Below, piece by piece: positions 35,905 through 44,586 of a stretch of DNA of 64,000 nt. The notes under the pieces were generated by a model. The model had not been told where the DNA came from. It did no database searches and worked only from the letters and a program-made list of their open reading frames with translations. The stretch's first letter is position 1. Each line of letters starts with the position of its first letter. This DNA comes from Mangrovicoccus algicola (GTDB lineage Bacteria > Pseudomonadota > Alphaproteobacteria > Rhodobacterales > Rhodobacteraceae): contig NZ_JACVXA010000020.1 in assembly GCF_014903745.1 (NCBI RefSeq), forward strand, positions 1 through 64,000, in the 5' to 3' direction. A program made the position numbers and the translations under genes.

Positions 35905-36500
35905 CCGGCGATGTCCCCGCGCAGGGTCAGCCAGGCCAGAAGCTCCATCAGCGGCAGGCCGAGGATGGTGAAATGGTCGCCCTCGATGCGCGAGAACAGG
36001 CGCACGCCCTCCTCCTCCAGCTTGTAGCCGCCCACGGAATGGCGGATGCTGTCCCAGTTGCGGGCCAGGTAATCCGCCGCATAGGCCTCCGAAAACGCCC
36101 GCATCTCAAGCCGCGCCACGCCGACATGCCGCCAAAGCGGTTCGCCGTCGCGATAGACCACCGCCGCCGAAAGCAGCGTGTGGCGGTCGCCGCGCAGCCG
36201 CGACAGCTGGTCCGCCGCCGCCTCGGGCGTTTCGGGCTTGCCGATGACCGCGCCGCGATGCTCCAGCACCTGATCGCAGCCCAGAACCAGCATGCCGGGG
36301 CGCTTGGCGCTGATCTTGGCCGCCTTCGCCTCGGCCAGCGCATCCGCCACGTCCCGCGCGTCCATCCCCTCTGCCGCGAAGGAGGCGCGGATCGCCTCCT
36401 CGTCGATGCGGGCGGGCAGGGTCTCGATCCCGAGCCCGGCATTGCGCAGAAGCTCGGCCCGGATGGCAGAGGAAGAGGCGAGGATCAGATCGACCGGCAT
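35901..36500 (-). CDS. maf: Maf-like nucleotide pyrophosphatase
   Basis: 199-residue Maf family protein. LILASSSAIRAELLRNAGL at the start, VLGCDQVLEHRGAVIGKPETP in the middle and the C-terminal EGDHFTILGLPLMELL are the family signature. Members hydrolyse nucleoside triphosphates, often modified or non-canonical ones. First gene of the operon running away from the origin: a perfect DnaA box (36500-36508) touches the start codon. Confidence 0.9.
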   Translation of the reverse strand: MPVDLILASSSAIRAELLRNAGLGIETLPARIDEEAIRASFAAEGMDARDVADALAEAKAAKISAKRPGMLVLGCDQVLEHRGAVIGKPETPEAAADQLSRLRGDRHTLLSAAVVYRDGEPLWRHVGVARLEMRAFSEAYAADYLARNWDSIRHSVGGYKLEEEGVRLFSRIEGDHFTILGLPLMELLAWLTLRGDIAG

Positions 36501-36893
36501 GTGGATAACCCTGTGACTCCTGTCTTGGAGAATCTGTGGCCGGATAGCGGATAAGATCAGGCAAGGCCAGAGACGCGCCGGTTTCGCCGAGATGTCAGAG
36601 AGTCCCACCCCCGCTTTGCCGGCTGTGCGGGAATCGGCGGCGCCCTGTGTGGACAATCCTCCTCGCGAAATCGAATCCTCATAGTTATCCACAGGCTGAA
36701 GAACTTTTCCTTCGCCAAGTCTCCGTTAATATGGAATTAATTTATTAACCGGGACTCGCGGGTGAAAATGATTCAGATTTATCCACATGGGGAAAACGGG
36801 ACGGATAAACTTGAAATCCACACTATCCACAGGCTCTAAATCACCATCTTCCTTCTCTATCTATTAATAAATAAGAGGAGGCGAGGAGGCCCC
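36500..36893. other. oriC: Probable chromosomal replication origin (oriC)
   Basis: A 393-base gene-free gap between divergent maf and hemJ. It has perfect DnaA boxes TTATCCACA at 36500-36508 (minus), 36685-36693 (plus) and 36779-36787 (plus), variants TTGTCCACA at 36648-36656 (minus), AAATCCACA at 36814-36822 and CTATCCACA at 36823-36831. An AT-rich unwinding candidate lies at 36725-36749. Inside it TTAATATGGAATTAA (36726-36740) fits the CtrA pattern TTAA-N7-TTAA. Six GANTC methylation sites fall between 36515 and 36774. The position next to rho-mnmE-mnmG-rsmG-parAB agrees with an alphaproteobacterial origin. Confidence 0.85.
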
Positions 36894-37349
36894 ATGATCA
36901 GCGACTTTCTTGCCTCGGCCTATCCGTGGACAAAATCCCTTCACGTGATCTCGGTCATCGCCTGGATGGCAGGGCTGTTCTACCTGCCCCGGCTATTCGT
37001 CTATCATGCCGAGAAGGGAACCGTCGGCAGCGAGACCGATCAGCTGCTGCGTGTCATGGAATACAAGCTGCTGCGCTTCATCATGACCCCGGCGATGATT
37101 GCCACCTGGATTTTCGGCCTGTGCCTCGTCCTGACCCCCGGCATCCTCGACTGGAGCCAGGGCTGGGTCCACGTCAAGGCGCTGGCGGTTCTCGTCATGA
37201 CCTGGTTCCATCACTGGCTGGCGCGGTGCCGCAAGGATTTCGCGGCAGGGCGCAACACGCGGCCCGGCCGCCGCTATCGGCTGATGAACGAACTGCCGAC
37301 GCTGCTCATGGTGGTCATCGTCGTCATGGTGATCGCGCGCCCGTTCTGA
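36894..37349 (+). CDS. hemJ: Protoporphyrinogen oxidase HemJ
   Basis: 151-residue integral membrane protein of the HemJ (UPF0093) family with four helices. It oxidises protoporphyrinogen IX, the penultimate heme step. The N-terminal helix carries the conserved histidine in SLHVISVIAWMAGLFYLPRLFVYH; VHVKALAVLVMTWFHHWLARC and the short basic segment RKDFAAGRNTRPGRRYRLMNELPT follow. The ATG is preceded by AAGAGGAGGCGAGGAGG, a strong binding site. It is the first gene right of the origin. Confidence 0.9.
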   Translation: MISDFLASAYPWTKSLHVISVIAWMAGLFYLPRLFVYHAEKGTVGSETDQLLRVMEYKLLRFIMTPAMIATWIFGLCLVLTPGILDWSQGWVHVKALAVLVMTWFHHWLARCRKDFAAGRNTRPGRRYRLMNELPTLLMVVIVVMVIARPF

Positions 37350-37468
37350 TTGACTCGGCTGCCGAAAGCCTTTAGCAGCACCCCCACAGGCGTCCGCCTG
37401 CTGATTCCCCATGTCTATACGGTTGATCCCGCATCTGGCGGTAGATCTCTGAGAGAGCATCCATCTTT

Positions 37469-38740
37469 ATGACCGAAGAACGTCTCAACCTGGCTGATCT
37501 CAAGGCCAAATCTCCGAAATCCCTTCTCGCCATGGCGGAAGAACTGGAAATCGAGAACGCCTCCACGATGCGCAAGGGCGAGATGATGTTCCAGATCCTG
37601 CGCGAGCGGGCGGAAGAGGGCTGGGAGATCTCGGGGGATGGCGTGCTGGAGGTCCTGCAGGACGGGTTCGGCTTCCTGCGCTCGCCCGAAGCGAATTACC
37701 TGCCCGGCCCCGACGACATCTATGTCAGCCCTGACATGATCCGCCAGTTCTCGCTGCGCACCGGCGACACGATCGAGGGCGTGATCCACTCCCCGCGCGA
37801 CAATGAACGCTATTTCGGGCTGGTGAAGGTCTCCAAGATCAATTTCGAGGATCCCGAACGCGCCCGCCACAAGATCGCCTTCGACAACCTCACGCCCCTT
37901 TATCCCGACGAGCGGCTGAAGATGGAAATCGAGGATCCGACGATCCGCGACCGTTCGGCACGGATCATCGACCTGGTGGCACCGATCGGCAAGGGCCAGC
38001 GGTCGCTGATCGTCGCCCCGCCGCGCACCGGCAAGACCGTGCTCCTGCAGAACATCGCGCATTCGATCGAACGCAATCATCCCGAATGCTACCTGATCGT
38101 CCTGCTGATCGACGAACGCCCCGAGGAAGTCACCGACATGCAGCGTTCGGTGAAGGGCGAGGTCATCTCCTCGACCTTCGACGAGCCGGCGACGCGCCAC
38201 GTGGCCGTGTCGGAAATGGTGATCGAGAAGGCCAAGCGCCTGGTGGAGCACAAGCGTGACGTGGTCATCCTGCTCGACTCCATCACCCGTCTGGGCCGCG
38301 CCTTCAACACGGTCGTGCCGTCTTCGGGCAAGGTGCTGACCGGCGGCGTGGACGCCAACGCGCTGCAGCGGCCCAAGCGGTTCTTCGGCGCCGCGCGGAA
38401 TATCGAGGAAGGCGGGTCGCTGACCATCATCGCGACGGCGCTGATCGATACCGGCTCGCGCATGGACGAGGTGATCTTCGAGGAATTCAAGGGCACCGGC
38501 AACTCCGAGATCGTGCTCGACCGCAAGGTCGCGGACAAGCGCGTCTTCCCGGCGATGGACATCCTCAAATCGGGGACCCGCAAGGAGGACCTGCTGGTCG
38601 ACAAGGCCGACCTGCAGAAGACCTATGTCCTGCGGCGCATCCTGAACCCGATGGGCACCACCGACGCCATCGAGTTCCTGATCTCCAAGCTCAAGCAGAC
38701 CAAGAGCAATTCCGATTTCTTCGACTCGATGAATACCTGA
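37469..38740 (+). CDS. rho: Transcription termination factor Rho
   Basis: 423-residue hexameric RNA helicase ending factor-dependent transcripts. The N-terminal Rho-N helix pair ([20 protein letters not shown]), RNA-binding cold-shock fold ([28 protein letters not shown]), Walker [16 protein letters not shown], Walker [15 protein letters not shown] and Q/R-loop regions are complete. It leads the rho-mnmE-mnmG-rsmG-parA-parB cluster; the next gene starts 13 bases later. The 119-base leader begins with TTGACT, but I do not see a matching good -10. Confidence 0.97.
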   Translation: MTEERLNLADLKAKSPKSLLAMAEELEIENASTMRKGEMMFQILRERAEEGWEISGDGVLEVLQDGFGFLRSPEANYLPGPDDIYVSPDMIRQFSLRTGDTIEGVIHSPRDNERYFGLVKVSKINFEDPERARHKIAFDNLTPLYPDERLKMEIEDPTIRDRSARIIDLVAPIGKGQRSLIVAPPRTGKTVLLQNIAHSIERNHPECYLIVLLIDERPEEVTDMQRSVKGEVISSTFDEPATRHVAVSEMVIEKAKRLVEHKRDVVILLDSITRLGRAFNTVVPSSGKVLTGGVDANALQRPKRFFGAARNIEEGGSLTIIATALIDTGSRMDEVIFEEFKGTGNSEIVLDRKVADKRVFPAMDILKSGTRKEDLLVDKADLQKTYVLRRILNPMGTTDAIEFLISKLKQTKSNSDFFDSMNT

Positions 38741-38753
38741 CACGGAGCCGGCC

Positions 38754-40040
38754 ATGGACACCATCTATGGCTTGGCCAGCGGCCAGGGAAAGGCGGGCGT
38801 GGCCGTCCTGAGACTTTCGGGGCCGGACGCGCATCGGGCATGCCATGCGCTTGCCGGACGCCTTCCGCCGCTGCGCCAGATGAGCCTTGCCACGCTGCGC
38901 GACCGGGCCGGCGAGACACTCGACCAGGCGCTGGTCGTGATCTTCCCGGCCGAGCGCAGCTTCACCGGCGAGCCGGTGACCGAACTGCACCTGCATGGCA
39001 GCCCCGCGGTGGTTTCGGCCGTGATGACCGAAATCGCGGGGCAGGGGCTGGCGCGACTGGCGGAGCCCGGCGAATTCACCCGGCGGGCGATGGAGAACGG
39101 GCGGCTGGACCTCACCGAGGTGGAGGGCCTGGCCGACCTGGTTCAGGCCGAGACCGAGGCGCAGCGGCGCCAGGCGATGAAGGTCATGGCCGGCGCATTG
39201 GGCCGCAAGGTCGTGAGCTGGCGCGACGATCTGGTTCACGCCATGGCATTGATCGCAGCCAGCATCGATTTCTCGGACGAGGACCTTCCCGAGGAAATCG
39301 TGGCGGAGGCCCGTCGTCTCCTGACGTCGATTCTCGGGGATCTGGAATCGGAACTGAGCGGGATTTCCGCCGCGGAACGCATCCGCGACGGCTTCCTGGT
39401 TGCGATCCTCGGCCGGCCGAATGCGGGAAAATCTACTCTTCTCAATGCTTTGGCTGGCAGGGACGCGGCAATCACCTCTGATATCGCGGGAACGACCCGC
39501 GACGTGATCGAGGTGCGGATGGATATTTCGGGTCTGCCCGTCACGCTTCTGGACACGGCCGGCCTGCGTGAGGCGGGCGACGAGATCGAGAAGATCGGCA
39601 TCGCCCGCGCGCTCAGCCGTGCCGAAGATGCGGATCTGAGGATCTATCTCTGCGACGAGGCAGGCTTGCCTCCCGGCCTGGCACCCTTGGCGGAAGACAT
39701 CGTCTTGCAGGCGAAGGACGATGACGGGCGGTTGTCGGATGGTATCTCGGGCAGAACGGGGCATGGCATTCCGGGTCTGCTGGCGCGGGTCGCGGCGTAT
39801 CTGACCGATCGCGCTTCGCAGGCCGGTTCTGCCAGCAATGACCGGCACCGGATTGCCATGACTCGCGCGAAAGTGGCTATGGAATCGGCGCTGCTTGAGC
39901 TAGACCTCGGCGAGGAACGAACGGAGTTTCTTTCCGAGCATCTTCGTCAGGCGGCCCATAGTCTGGACGAGCTGATCGGAAAGGTGGATGTCGAGGATAT
40001 GCTCGACGACATCTTCCGAAACTTCTGTCTCGGAAAATAG
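38754..40040 (+). CDS. mnmE: tRNA modification GTPase MnmE (TrmE)
   Basis: 428-residue GTPase that works with MnmG to modify uridine 34 of certain tRNAs. The N-terminal tetrahydrofolate-binding domain starts [23 protein letters not shown]. The G domain has G1 [10 protein letters not shown]2/G3 GTTRD and DTAG. The C-terminal motif FCLGK carries the catalytic cysteine. The G4 motif is atypical: QAKDD where NKxD is usual, and SGR replaces SAK at G5. It is slightly shorter than the ~450-residue norm. Only 2 bases separate it from mnmG. Confidence 0.93.
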   Translation: MDTIYGLASGQGKAGVAVLRLSGPDAHRACHALAGRLPPLRQMSLATLRDRAGETLDQALVVIFPAERSFTGEPVTELHLHGSPAVVSAVMTEIAGQGLARLAEPGEFTRRAMENGRLDLTEVEGLADLVQAETEAQRRQAMKVMAGALGRKVVSWRDDLVHAMALIAASIDFSDEDLPEEIVAEARRLLTSILGDLESELSGISAAERIRDGFLVAILGRPNAGKSTLLNALAGRDAAITSDIAGTTRDVIEVRMDISGLPVTLLDTAGLREAGDEIEKIGIARALSRAEDADLRIYLCDEAGLPPGLAPLAEDIVLQAKDDDGRLSDGISGRTGHGIPGLLARVAAYLTDRASQAGSASNDRHRIAMTRAKVAMESALLELDLGEERTEFLSEHLRQAAHSLDELIGKVDVEDMLDDIFRNFCLGK

Positions 40041-40042
40041 GA

Positions 40043-41923
40043 GTGTTTCACGTGAAACATGCAGATTTCGATGTCGTCGTGGTTGGCGGTGGACATGCAG
40101 GAACCGAGGCGGCCCATGCAGCGGCGCGGAGCGGTGCCCGGACTGCACTCGTCACGCTGAAATTTTCCAACCTGGGCGTCATGTCCTGCAATCCGGCGAT
40201 TGGCGGATTGGGGAAGGGGCATCTCGTCCGGGAAATCGACGCGTTGGATGGCATCATGGGCCGGATCGCGGATGCCGCGGGGATCCAATATCGATTGCTC
40301 AACCGCCGCAAAGGTCCGGCTGTACAGGGTCCCCGGGCGCAATCGGATCGCAAACTTTATTGCCAGGCGATGCAGGCAGAGCTTTCCGCGACACGGAACC
40401 TGACCATCCTTGAAGGGGAGGTGACGGATTTCCTCATGCGGGGCGAGGCGGTTGGCGGTGTCCAGCTCGCCGATGGCAGCGAGATTACCGCCGCTGCGGT
40501 CGTGCTGACGACGGGAACCTTCCTCAATGGTGTGATCCATATCGGAGATCAGCACTATTCCGCGGGACGCATGGGAGATCGCCCATCGATCCCACTCGCC
40601 GAGCGTCTAAAGAGTTTCGCTTTGCCTCTGGGGCGTCTCAAGACCGGTACGCCGCCACGCCTTGATGGTCGCACGATTGCTTGGGACAAGTTGGAGCATC
40701 AGCCGGGCGATGACCAGCCCGTGATGTTCTCCTTCCTGAACCGCGCCCCGAAGGCGCGTCAGATTTCCTGCGGGATCACCCATACGAATTCGGCAACGCA
40801 TGAGATCATCCGCGAAAATCTCGAACGTTCTGCCATGTATGGGGGGCACATAGAAGGGATTGGCCCCAGATATTGCCCTTCTATCGAGGACAAGGTCGTC
40901 CGCTTCGCCGACAAGGAGTCGCATCAGGTCTTCCTTGAGCCGGAGGGTCTCGACGACCATACTGTTTATCCGAATGGCATCTCCACCTCTCTCCCTGAAG
41001 AGGTGCAGCACGCTTATGTCCGGTCGATATTCGGCTTGGAAAGCGTCGAAATCCTGCAGCCTGGCTATGCGATCGAATATGACTTCATCGATCCCCGTGC
41101 ACTGGATACGACGCTGGCGCTGCGGGACGTGCCGGGTCTCTACCTCGCCGGGCAAATAAATGGCACGACGGGATATGAAGAGGCCGCGGCCCAGGGGCTG
41201 GTCGCCGGGCTGAACGCGGCGATGCGGGCGACGCAGCGAGAGCGTGTCGAATTCACGCGCGCGGAGAGCTATATCGGCGTCATGCTGGACGATTTGACGT
41301 CACGGGGCGTGTCGGAACCCTATCGCATGTTCACGTCACGTGCAGAGTTCCGGCTGAGCCTGCGGGCGGACAATGCCGATCAGCGTCTGACACCCAAGGC
41401 AATCTCGATCGGAATCTGTTCCGGAGAGCGGCGCACAGCTTTCGAGGCGAAAATGACAGGGCTTTCCAAGGCGCGGGACGTGCTTGGGGCGGACACCTGG
41501 ACGCCGAAAGAGTTGATCGCGCATGGTTTCGAGATCAGCAATGACGGCACGCGTCGAACCGCTCTGAACCTGCTATCCTACCCGAATGTCAGCTTCGAGC
41601 GGATCCTCGAACTCTCCCCCCGCTTCGCCGATATTCCAGAAGATCTTCGCTCTCAAGTCGCGACGGATGCGCTTTACGCGCAATATGTCGAACGTCAGCA
41701 ACGGGATGCGGCAGCGCTCAAGAAAGAATCCGAGATGCGGATCCCCGAGGATTTCGACTTCTCGGCGCTTTCCGGGCTTTCTTCGGAGCTGAAATTGAAG
41801 CTCAAGGCAAACCGCCCGAGGAATCTTGCCCAAGCGTCTCATATTGAGGGCATGACCCCTGCAGCAATGGTGCTCATTTTATCCAAGCTTCGGCAGACCG
41901 TTGGCAAGAAAGCCGCGATTTGA
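40043..41923 (+). CDS. mnmG: tRNA uridine-5-carboxymethylaminomethyl modification enzyme MnmG (GidA)
   Basis: 626-residue FAD enzyme, partner of MnmE. The FAD loop [19 protein letters not shown] and the conserved [24 protein letters not shown] are intact, as is [12 protein letters not shown]. The start is a GTG at 40043: the sequence GTG TTT CAC GTG AAA CAT gives MFHVKH, the common N-terminus in this group, because the parS palindrome is part of the coding sequence. Third-position GC is visibly lower than in genes outside 39.4-44.2 kb. Confidence 0.95.
   Translation: MFHVKHADFDVVVVGGGHAGTEAAHAAARSGARTALVTLKFSNLGVMSCNPAIGGLGKGHLVREIDALDGIMGRIADAAGIQYRLLNRRKGPAVQGPRAQSDRKLYCQAMQAELSATRNLTILEGEVTDFLMRGEAVGGVQLADGSEITAAAVVLTTGTFLNGVIHIGDQHYSAGRMGDRPSIPLAERLKSFALPLGRLKTGTPPRLDGRTIAWDKLEHQPGDDQPVMFSFLNRAPKARQISCGITHTNSATHEIIRENLERSAMYGGHIEGIGPRYCPSIEDKVVRFADKESHQVFLEPEGLDDHTVYPNGISTSLPEEVQHAYVRSIFGLESVEILQPGYAIEYDFIDPRALDTTLALRDVPGLYLAGQINGTTGYEEAAAQGLVAGLNAAMRATQRERVEFTRAESYIGVMLDDLTSRGVSEPYRMFTSRAEFRLSLRADNADQRLTPKAISIGICSGERRTAFEAKMTGLSKARDVLGADTWTPKELIAHGFEISNDGTRRTALNLLSYPNVSFERILELSPRFADIPEDLRSQVATDALYAQYVERQQRDAAALKKESEMRIPEDFDFSALSGLSSELKLKLKANRPRNLAQASHIEGMTPAAMVLILSKLRQTVGKKAAI
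40044..40059. other. parS: parS centromere site 1
   Basis: Exact 16-mer TGTTTCACGTGAAACA, lying across the first codons of mnmG. It is translated there as FHVK. ParB, encoded 3.3 kb downstream, binds this palindrome. Confidence 0.95.
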
Positions 41924-41925
41924 CG

Positions 41926-42534
41926 ATGGCGGCAGATCAGTTTGATGTTTCACGTGAAACACGGGATCGCCTGAGAATTTATCAGGGCCTTCTGGAGAAG
42001 TGGAATTCCAAGATCAACCTTGTGGCGCCGTCGACCCTTGCCGAAAGTTGGGAGCGTCACTTTCTCGACTCCCTCCAGGTTTTCCATCTTCAGAAGGAAG
42101 AGCCACGGCATTGGTGCGATCTTGGTTCCGGCGCGGGCTTTCCCGGAATGGTAGCTGCTATCGCCGCGGTCGGCGCGGGGTGGAACAGTTCCTTTACGCT
42201 GATCGAATCCGATCAACGTAAATGCACCTTCCTGCGGACTGTTTCACGTGAAACAGGCATACCCGTCACTATCCTTGCAGAGCGGATTGAGGACGCACCG
42301 GCCCAGCGGGCCGACGTGATTTCGGCGCGAGCCCTCGCGCCGCTGCCGCGGCTTCTTCCCTGGGTCCTGCGCCATGTCGCGCCAAACGGCCGGGCTTTTC
42401 TGCCCAAGGGGCGCAAATATCAACAGGAGATCGAAGAAGTTCGGGATAACTTCGCATTTTCACTTGAAATCAACCCGAGTCAGGTGGATTCAGAGTCTGT
42501 CATCCTGAAGCTTGAAAGTATCCGTGATGTCTGA
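41926..42534 (+). CDS. rsmG: 16S rRNA (guanine-527 N7) methyltransferase RsmG (GidB)
   Basis: 202-residue SAM methyltransferase for 16S rRNA G527; its loss gives low-level streptomycin resistance in other bacteria. The SAM loop is CDLGSGAGFPGMVAAI, with ESDQRKCTFLRTVSRE and ISARALAPLPRLL following. ATG at 41926 is used; a TTG two codons earlier (41920), overlapping the mnmG stop, is an alternative. Two perfect parS sites lie inside the gene, both in the frame that gives VSRET. The stop overlaps parA by 8 nt. Confidence 0.93.
   Translation: MAADQFDVSRETRDRLRIYQGLLEKWNSKINLVAPSTLAESWERHFLDSLQVFHLQKEEPRHWCDLGSGAGFPGMVAAIAAVGAGWNSSFTLIESDQRKCTFLRTVSRETGIPVTILAERIEDAPAQRADVISARALAPLPRLLPWVLRHVAPNGRAFLPKGRKYQQEIEEVRDNFAFSLEINPSQVDSESVILKLESIRDV
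41946..41961. other. parS: parS centromere site 2
   Basis: Exact 16-mer TGTTTCACGTGAAACA inside the first codons of rsmG, read there as VSRET. Confidence 0.95.
42240..42255. other. parS: parS centromere site 3
   Basis: Exact 16-mer TGTTTCACGTGAAACA inside rsmG, again read as VSRET and 294 bases from site 2. Confidence 0.95.
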
Positions 42535-43342
42535 TCGTTCTTCCCCGCGTGTCGTTGCTGTCGCCAATCAAAAAGGTGGCGTCGGGAAAACGACAACGAC
42601 GATCAACCTTGCAGCCGCTTTGGCAAGGCTTGGAAACCGGGTACTCATTATCGACCTCGACCCGCAGGGGAACGCCTCGACCGGCCTTGGCGTGGACCCG
42701 GATCGGCGAAGTCTTTCGACCTATGACCTCCTGATCGAGGGGCGTCCGCTTGCCGAGATTCTGGTGGATACCGAAGTCGAACGGGTGACGATCGCACCCG
42801 CGACGACAGATCTCAGCTCCGCTGATATTGAACTCGTCGCGAATGAGCGGCGGAGTTATCTGCTGAAAGATGCTCTCTCGGCCAAGGATGGGGCAGGGAA
42901 TGGACTGGATTACATCCTGATCGATTGCCCGCCATCACTGAACCTCTTGACCGTCAACGCCATGGTCGCGGCAGATAGCATCCTGATCCCGTTGCAGAGC
43001 GAATTCTTCGCGCTTGAGGGGCTTTCGCAGCTGATGCTGACGATCCGGGAAATCCGGCAGGCTGCCAACCCGTCATTGCGGATCGAAGGCGTTCTGCTGA
43101 CCATGCATGACAACCGCAACCGTCTGGCCCAGCAGGTGGAACGTGACGCGCGGGATACCCTGGGTGAACTGGTCTTCGAAACCATCGTGCCGCGAAATGT
43201 TCGCGTCAGCGAAGCGCCCTCCTTTGCCATTCCGGTGATCGATTACGATCCGATGTCCAAGGGCAGCCTGGCCTATAAAGCGCTGGCCGACGAGATTGTC
43301 GCGCGCTATCAGAATACAACCGCCGCCGTCGTAGAAGCCTGA
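42527..43342 (+). CDS. parA: Chromosome partitioning ATPase ParA
   Basis: 271-residue Walker-type ATPase that moves ParB-parS complexes during segregation. The deviant Walker A KGGVGKTTT sits at about residues 16-24 in VVAVANQKGGVGKTTTTINLA. IIDLDPQGNASTGLG and the Walker B area DYILIDCPPSLNLLTVNAM follow. Short N-terminus, as in chromosomal Soj-type ParA. Start at 42527 overlaps rsmG; parB follows after 10 bases. Confidence 0.96.
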   Translation: MSDRSSPRVVAVANQKGGVGKTTTTINLAAALARLGNRVLIIDLDPQGNASTGLGVDPDRRSLSTYDLLIEGRPLAEILVDTEVERVTIAPATTDLSSADIELVANERRSYLLKDALSAKDGAGNGLDYILIDCPPSLNLLTVNAMVAADSILIPLQSEFFALEGLSQLMLTIREIRQAANPSLRIEGVLLTMHDNRNRLAQQVERDARDTLGELVFETIVPRNVRVSEAPSFAIPVIDYDPMSKGSLAYKALADEIVARYQNTTAAVVEA

Positions 43343-43352
43343 GGAGAGCGAG

Positions 43353-44222
43353 ATGGAAAAGCGTGGACTCGGACGTGGTTTGTCGGCGCTGATGGCCGAT
43401 GTGGCGCTGCAGGAGCCGTCGCGGAGCGAGGCAGGGCGGAGCGCTGAACTGACCGTTCCGGTCGAAACGGTCGCACCCAATCCGGACCAGCCGCGGCGCC
43501 ATTTCCGCGAAGAGGACTTGGCGGATCTCGCGGCTTCGATAGCGGAAAAGGGCGTGTTGCAGCCCCTGATCGTCCGCCCGAATCCCGGCGGTTCGCCGAA
43601 ATACCAGATTGTTGCGGGGGAACGCCGCTGGCGCGCCGCGCAGCGGGCGCAGGTTCACAGCATTCCGGTCATCGTGCGGAACTACTCCGATACCGAAATG
43701 CTGGAAATTGCCATCATCGAGAACGTCCAGCGCGCGGATCTGAACGCGGTGGAAGAGGCCCTGGGCTATCGGCAGCTGATGGACAAGTTCGGCCATACGC
43801 AGGAACGCCTGGCGGAAGCTCTCGGCAAAAGCCGCAGCTATATCGCGAACTTGCTGCGTCTGCTGCAATTGCCTGACGAGGTTCTCGCATTGCTGCGTGA
43901 CGGGCTGCTGAGTGCCGGCCATGCGCGGGCCCTGATCACGAGCGAAAATCCTGCGGAGCTGGCAAAGGTAGTTGTCGACAAGGGGCTGTCGGTCCGAGAT
44001 ACGGAACGCCTTGCCAAGGCATCGGCCGAGCCGCCCGCGCCCCGCCCGGCGCGTCCGGAAAAGGATGCGGATACGCGCGTGCTGGAACAGGATCTGTCGA
44101 ATACGCTGGGCATGCGGGTCAGCGTCGACCACAAGTCCAACGGCTCGAACGGACAGCTGGTCATCAAGTACAAATCGCTGGATCAGCTGGATACGCTGTG
44201 TCGGCTGCTTTCGGTGTCCTGA
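43353..44222 (+). CDS. parB: Chromosome partitioning protein ParB
   Basis: 289-residue CTPase/DNA-binding protein that loads at parS. It has the N-terminal KRGLGRGLSALMAD, the CTP-binding ParB boxes (YQIVAGERRWRAAQRAQ and IAIIENVQRADLNAVEEA), the helix-turn-helix TQERLAEALGKSRSYIANLLRLLQLP that reads parS, and a C-terminal dimer domain. Last gene of the cluster from rho. Confidence 0.96.
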   Translation: MEKRGLGRGLSALMADVALQEPSRSEAGRSAELTVPVETVAPNPDQPRRHFREEDLADLAASIAEKGVLQPLIVRPNPGGSPKYQIVAGERRWRAAQRAQVHSIPVIVRNYSDTEMLEIAIIENVQRADLNAVEEALGYRQLMDKFGHTQERLAEALGKSRSYIANLLRLLQLPDEVLALLRDGLLSAGHARALITSENPAELAKVVVDKGLSVRDTERLAKASAEPPAPRPARPEKDADTRVLEQDLSNTLGMRVSVDHKSNGSNGQLVIKYKSLDQLDTLCRLLSVS

Positions 44223-44232
44223 GCGCCGAATT

Positions 44233-44586
44233 CTAGACCGACGGCCTTGTCCAGATGAAGATCAGGACAAGGCATAGCGTCCCGGCCTGCAGGCCGAGCG
44301 CGGTGGCAGGGACGTTCAGGCCGATCGATATCACCAGGCTGCCGATGATCGTCATGGTGGCCAAGCGCTTGGCGCGGCGCGATATGGCGCCGTTTTCCTG
44401 CCAGTCCCTGATCGATGGCCCATAGACCGGATGGGTGACGAGCCATTGATGCAGTCTTGGCGAAGACCGGGCAAAGCAGAAGGTCGCGAGCAACAGGAAA
44501 GGCACGGTCGGCAGCAGCGGCAGCGGAATGCCGGCCAGCCCCAGAAGCAGGGCGATCAGGCCCAGACAGAACCAGATCGCCCGCAT
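44233..44586 (-). CDS. YbaN family (DUF454) inner-membrane protein
   Basis: 117-residue membrane protein with three helices (FCLGLIALLLGLAGIPLPLLP, a second at PTVPFLLLATFCFARS, and a C-terminal hairpin IIGSLVISIGLN...LCLVLIFIW). The motif 'GIPLPLLPTVPFLLLATFCFARSSPRLHQWL' is the DUF454 signature. Function unknown. Its ATG follows the hemW stop with no gap (TGA-ATG), so it is the last gene of the rph-rdgB-hemW-ybaN operon. Confidence 0.85.
   Translation of the reverse strand: MRAIWFCLGLIALLLGLAGIPLPLLPTVPFLLLATFCFARSSPRLHQWLVTHPVYGPSIRDWQENGAISRRAKRLATMTIIGSLVISIGLNVPATALGLQAGTLCLVLIFIWTRPSV

Noticed and set aside
36894-37000. CTTCACGTGATCTC near the start of hemJ as another parS
   Set aside because: Only the central CACGTG and part of one arm match; it is coding sequence with too many mismatches.
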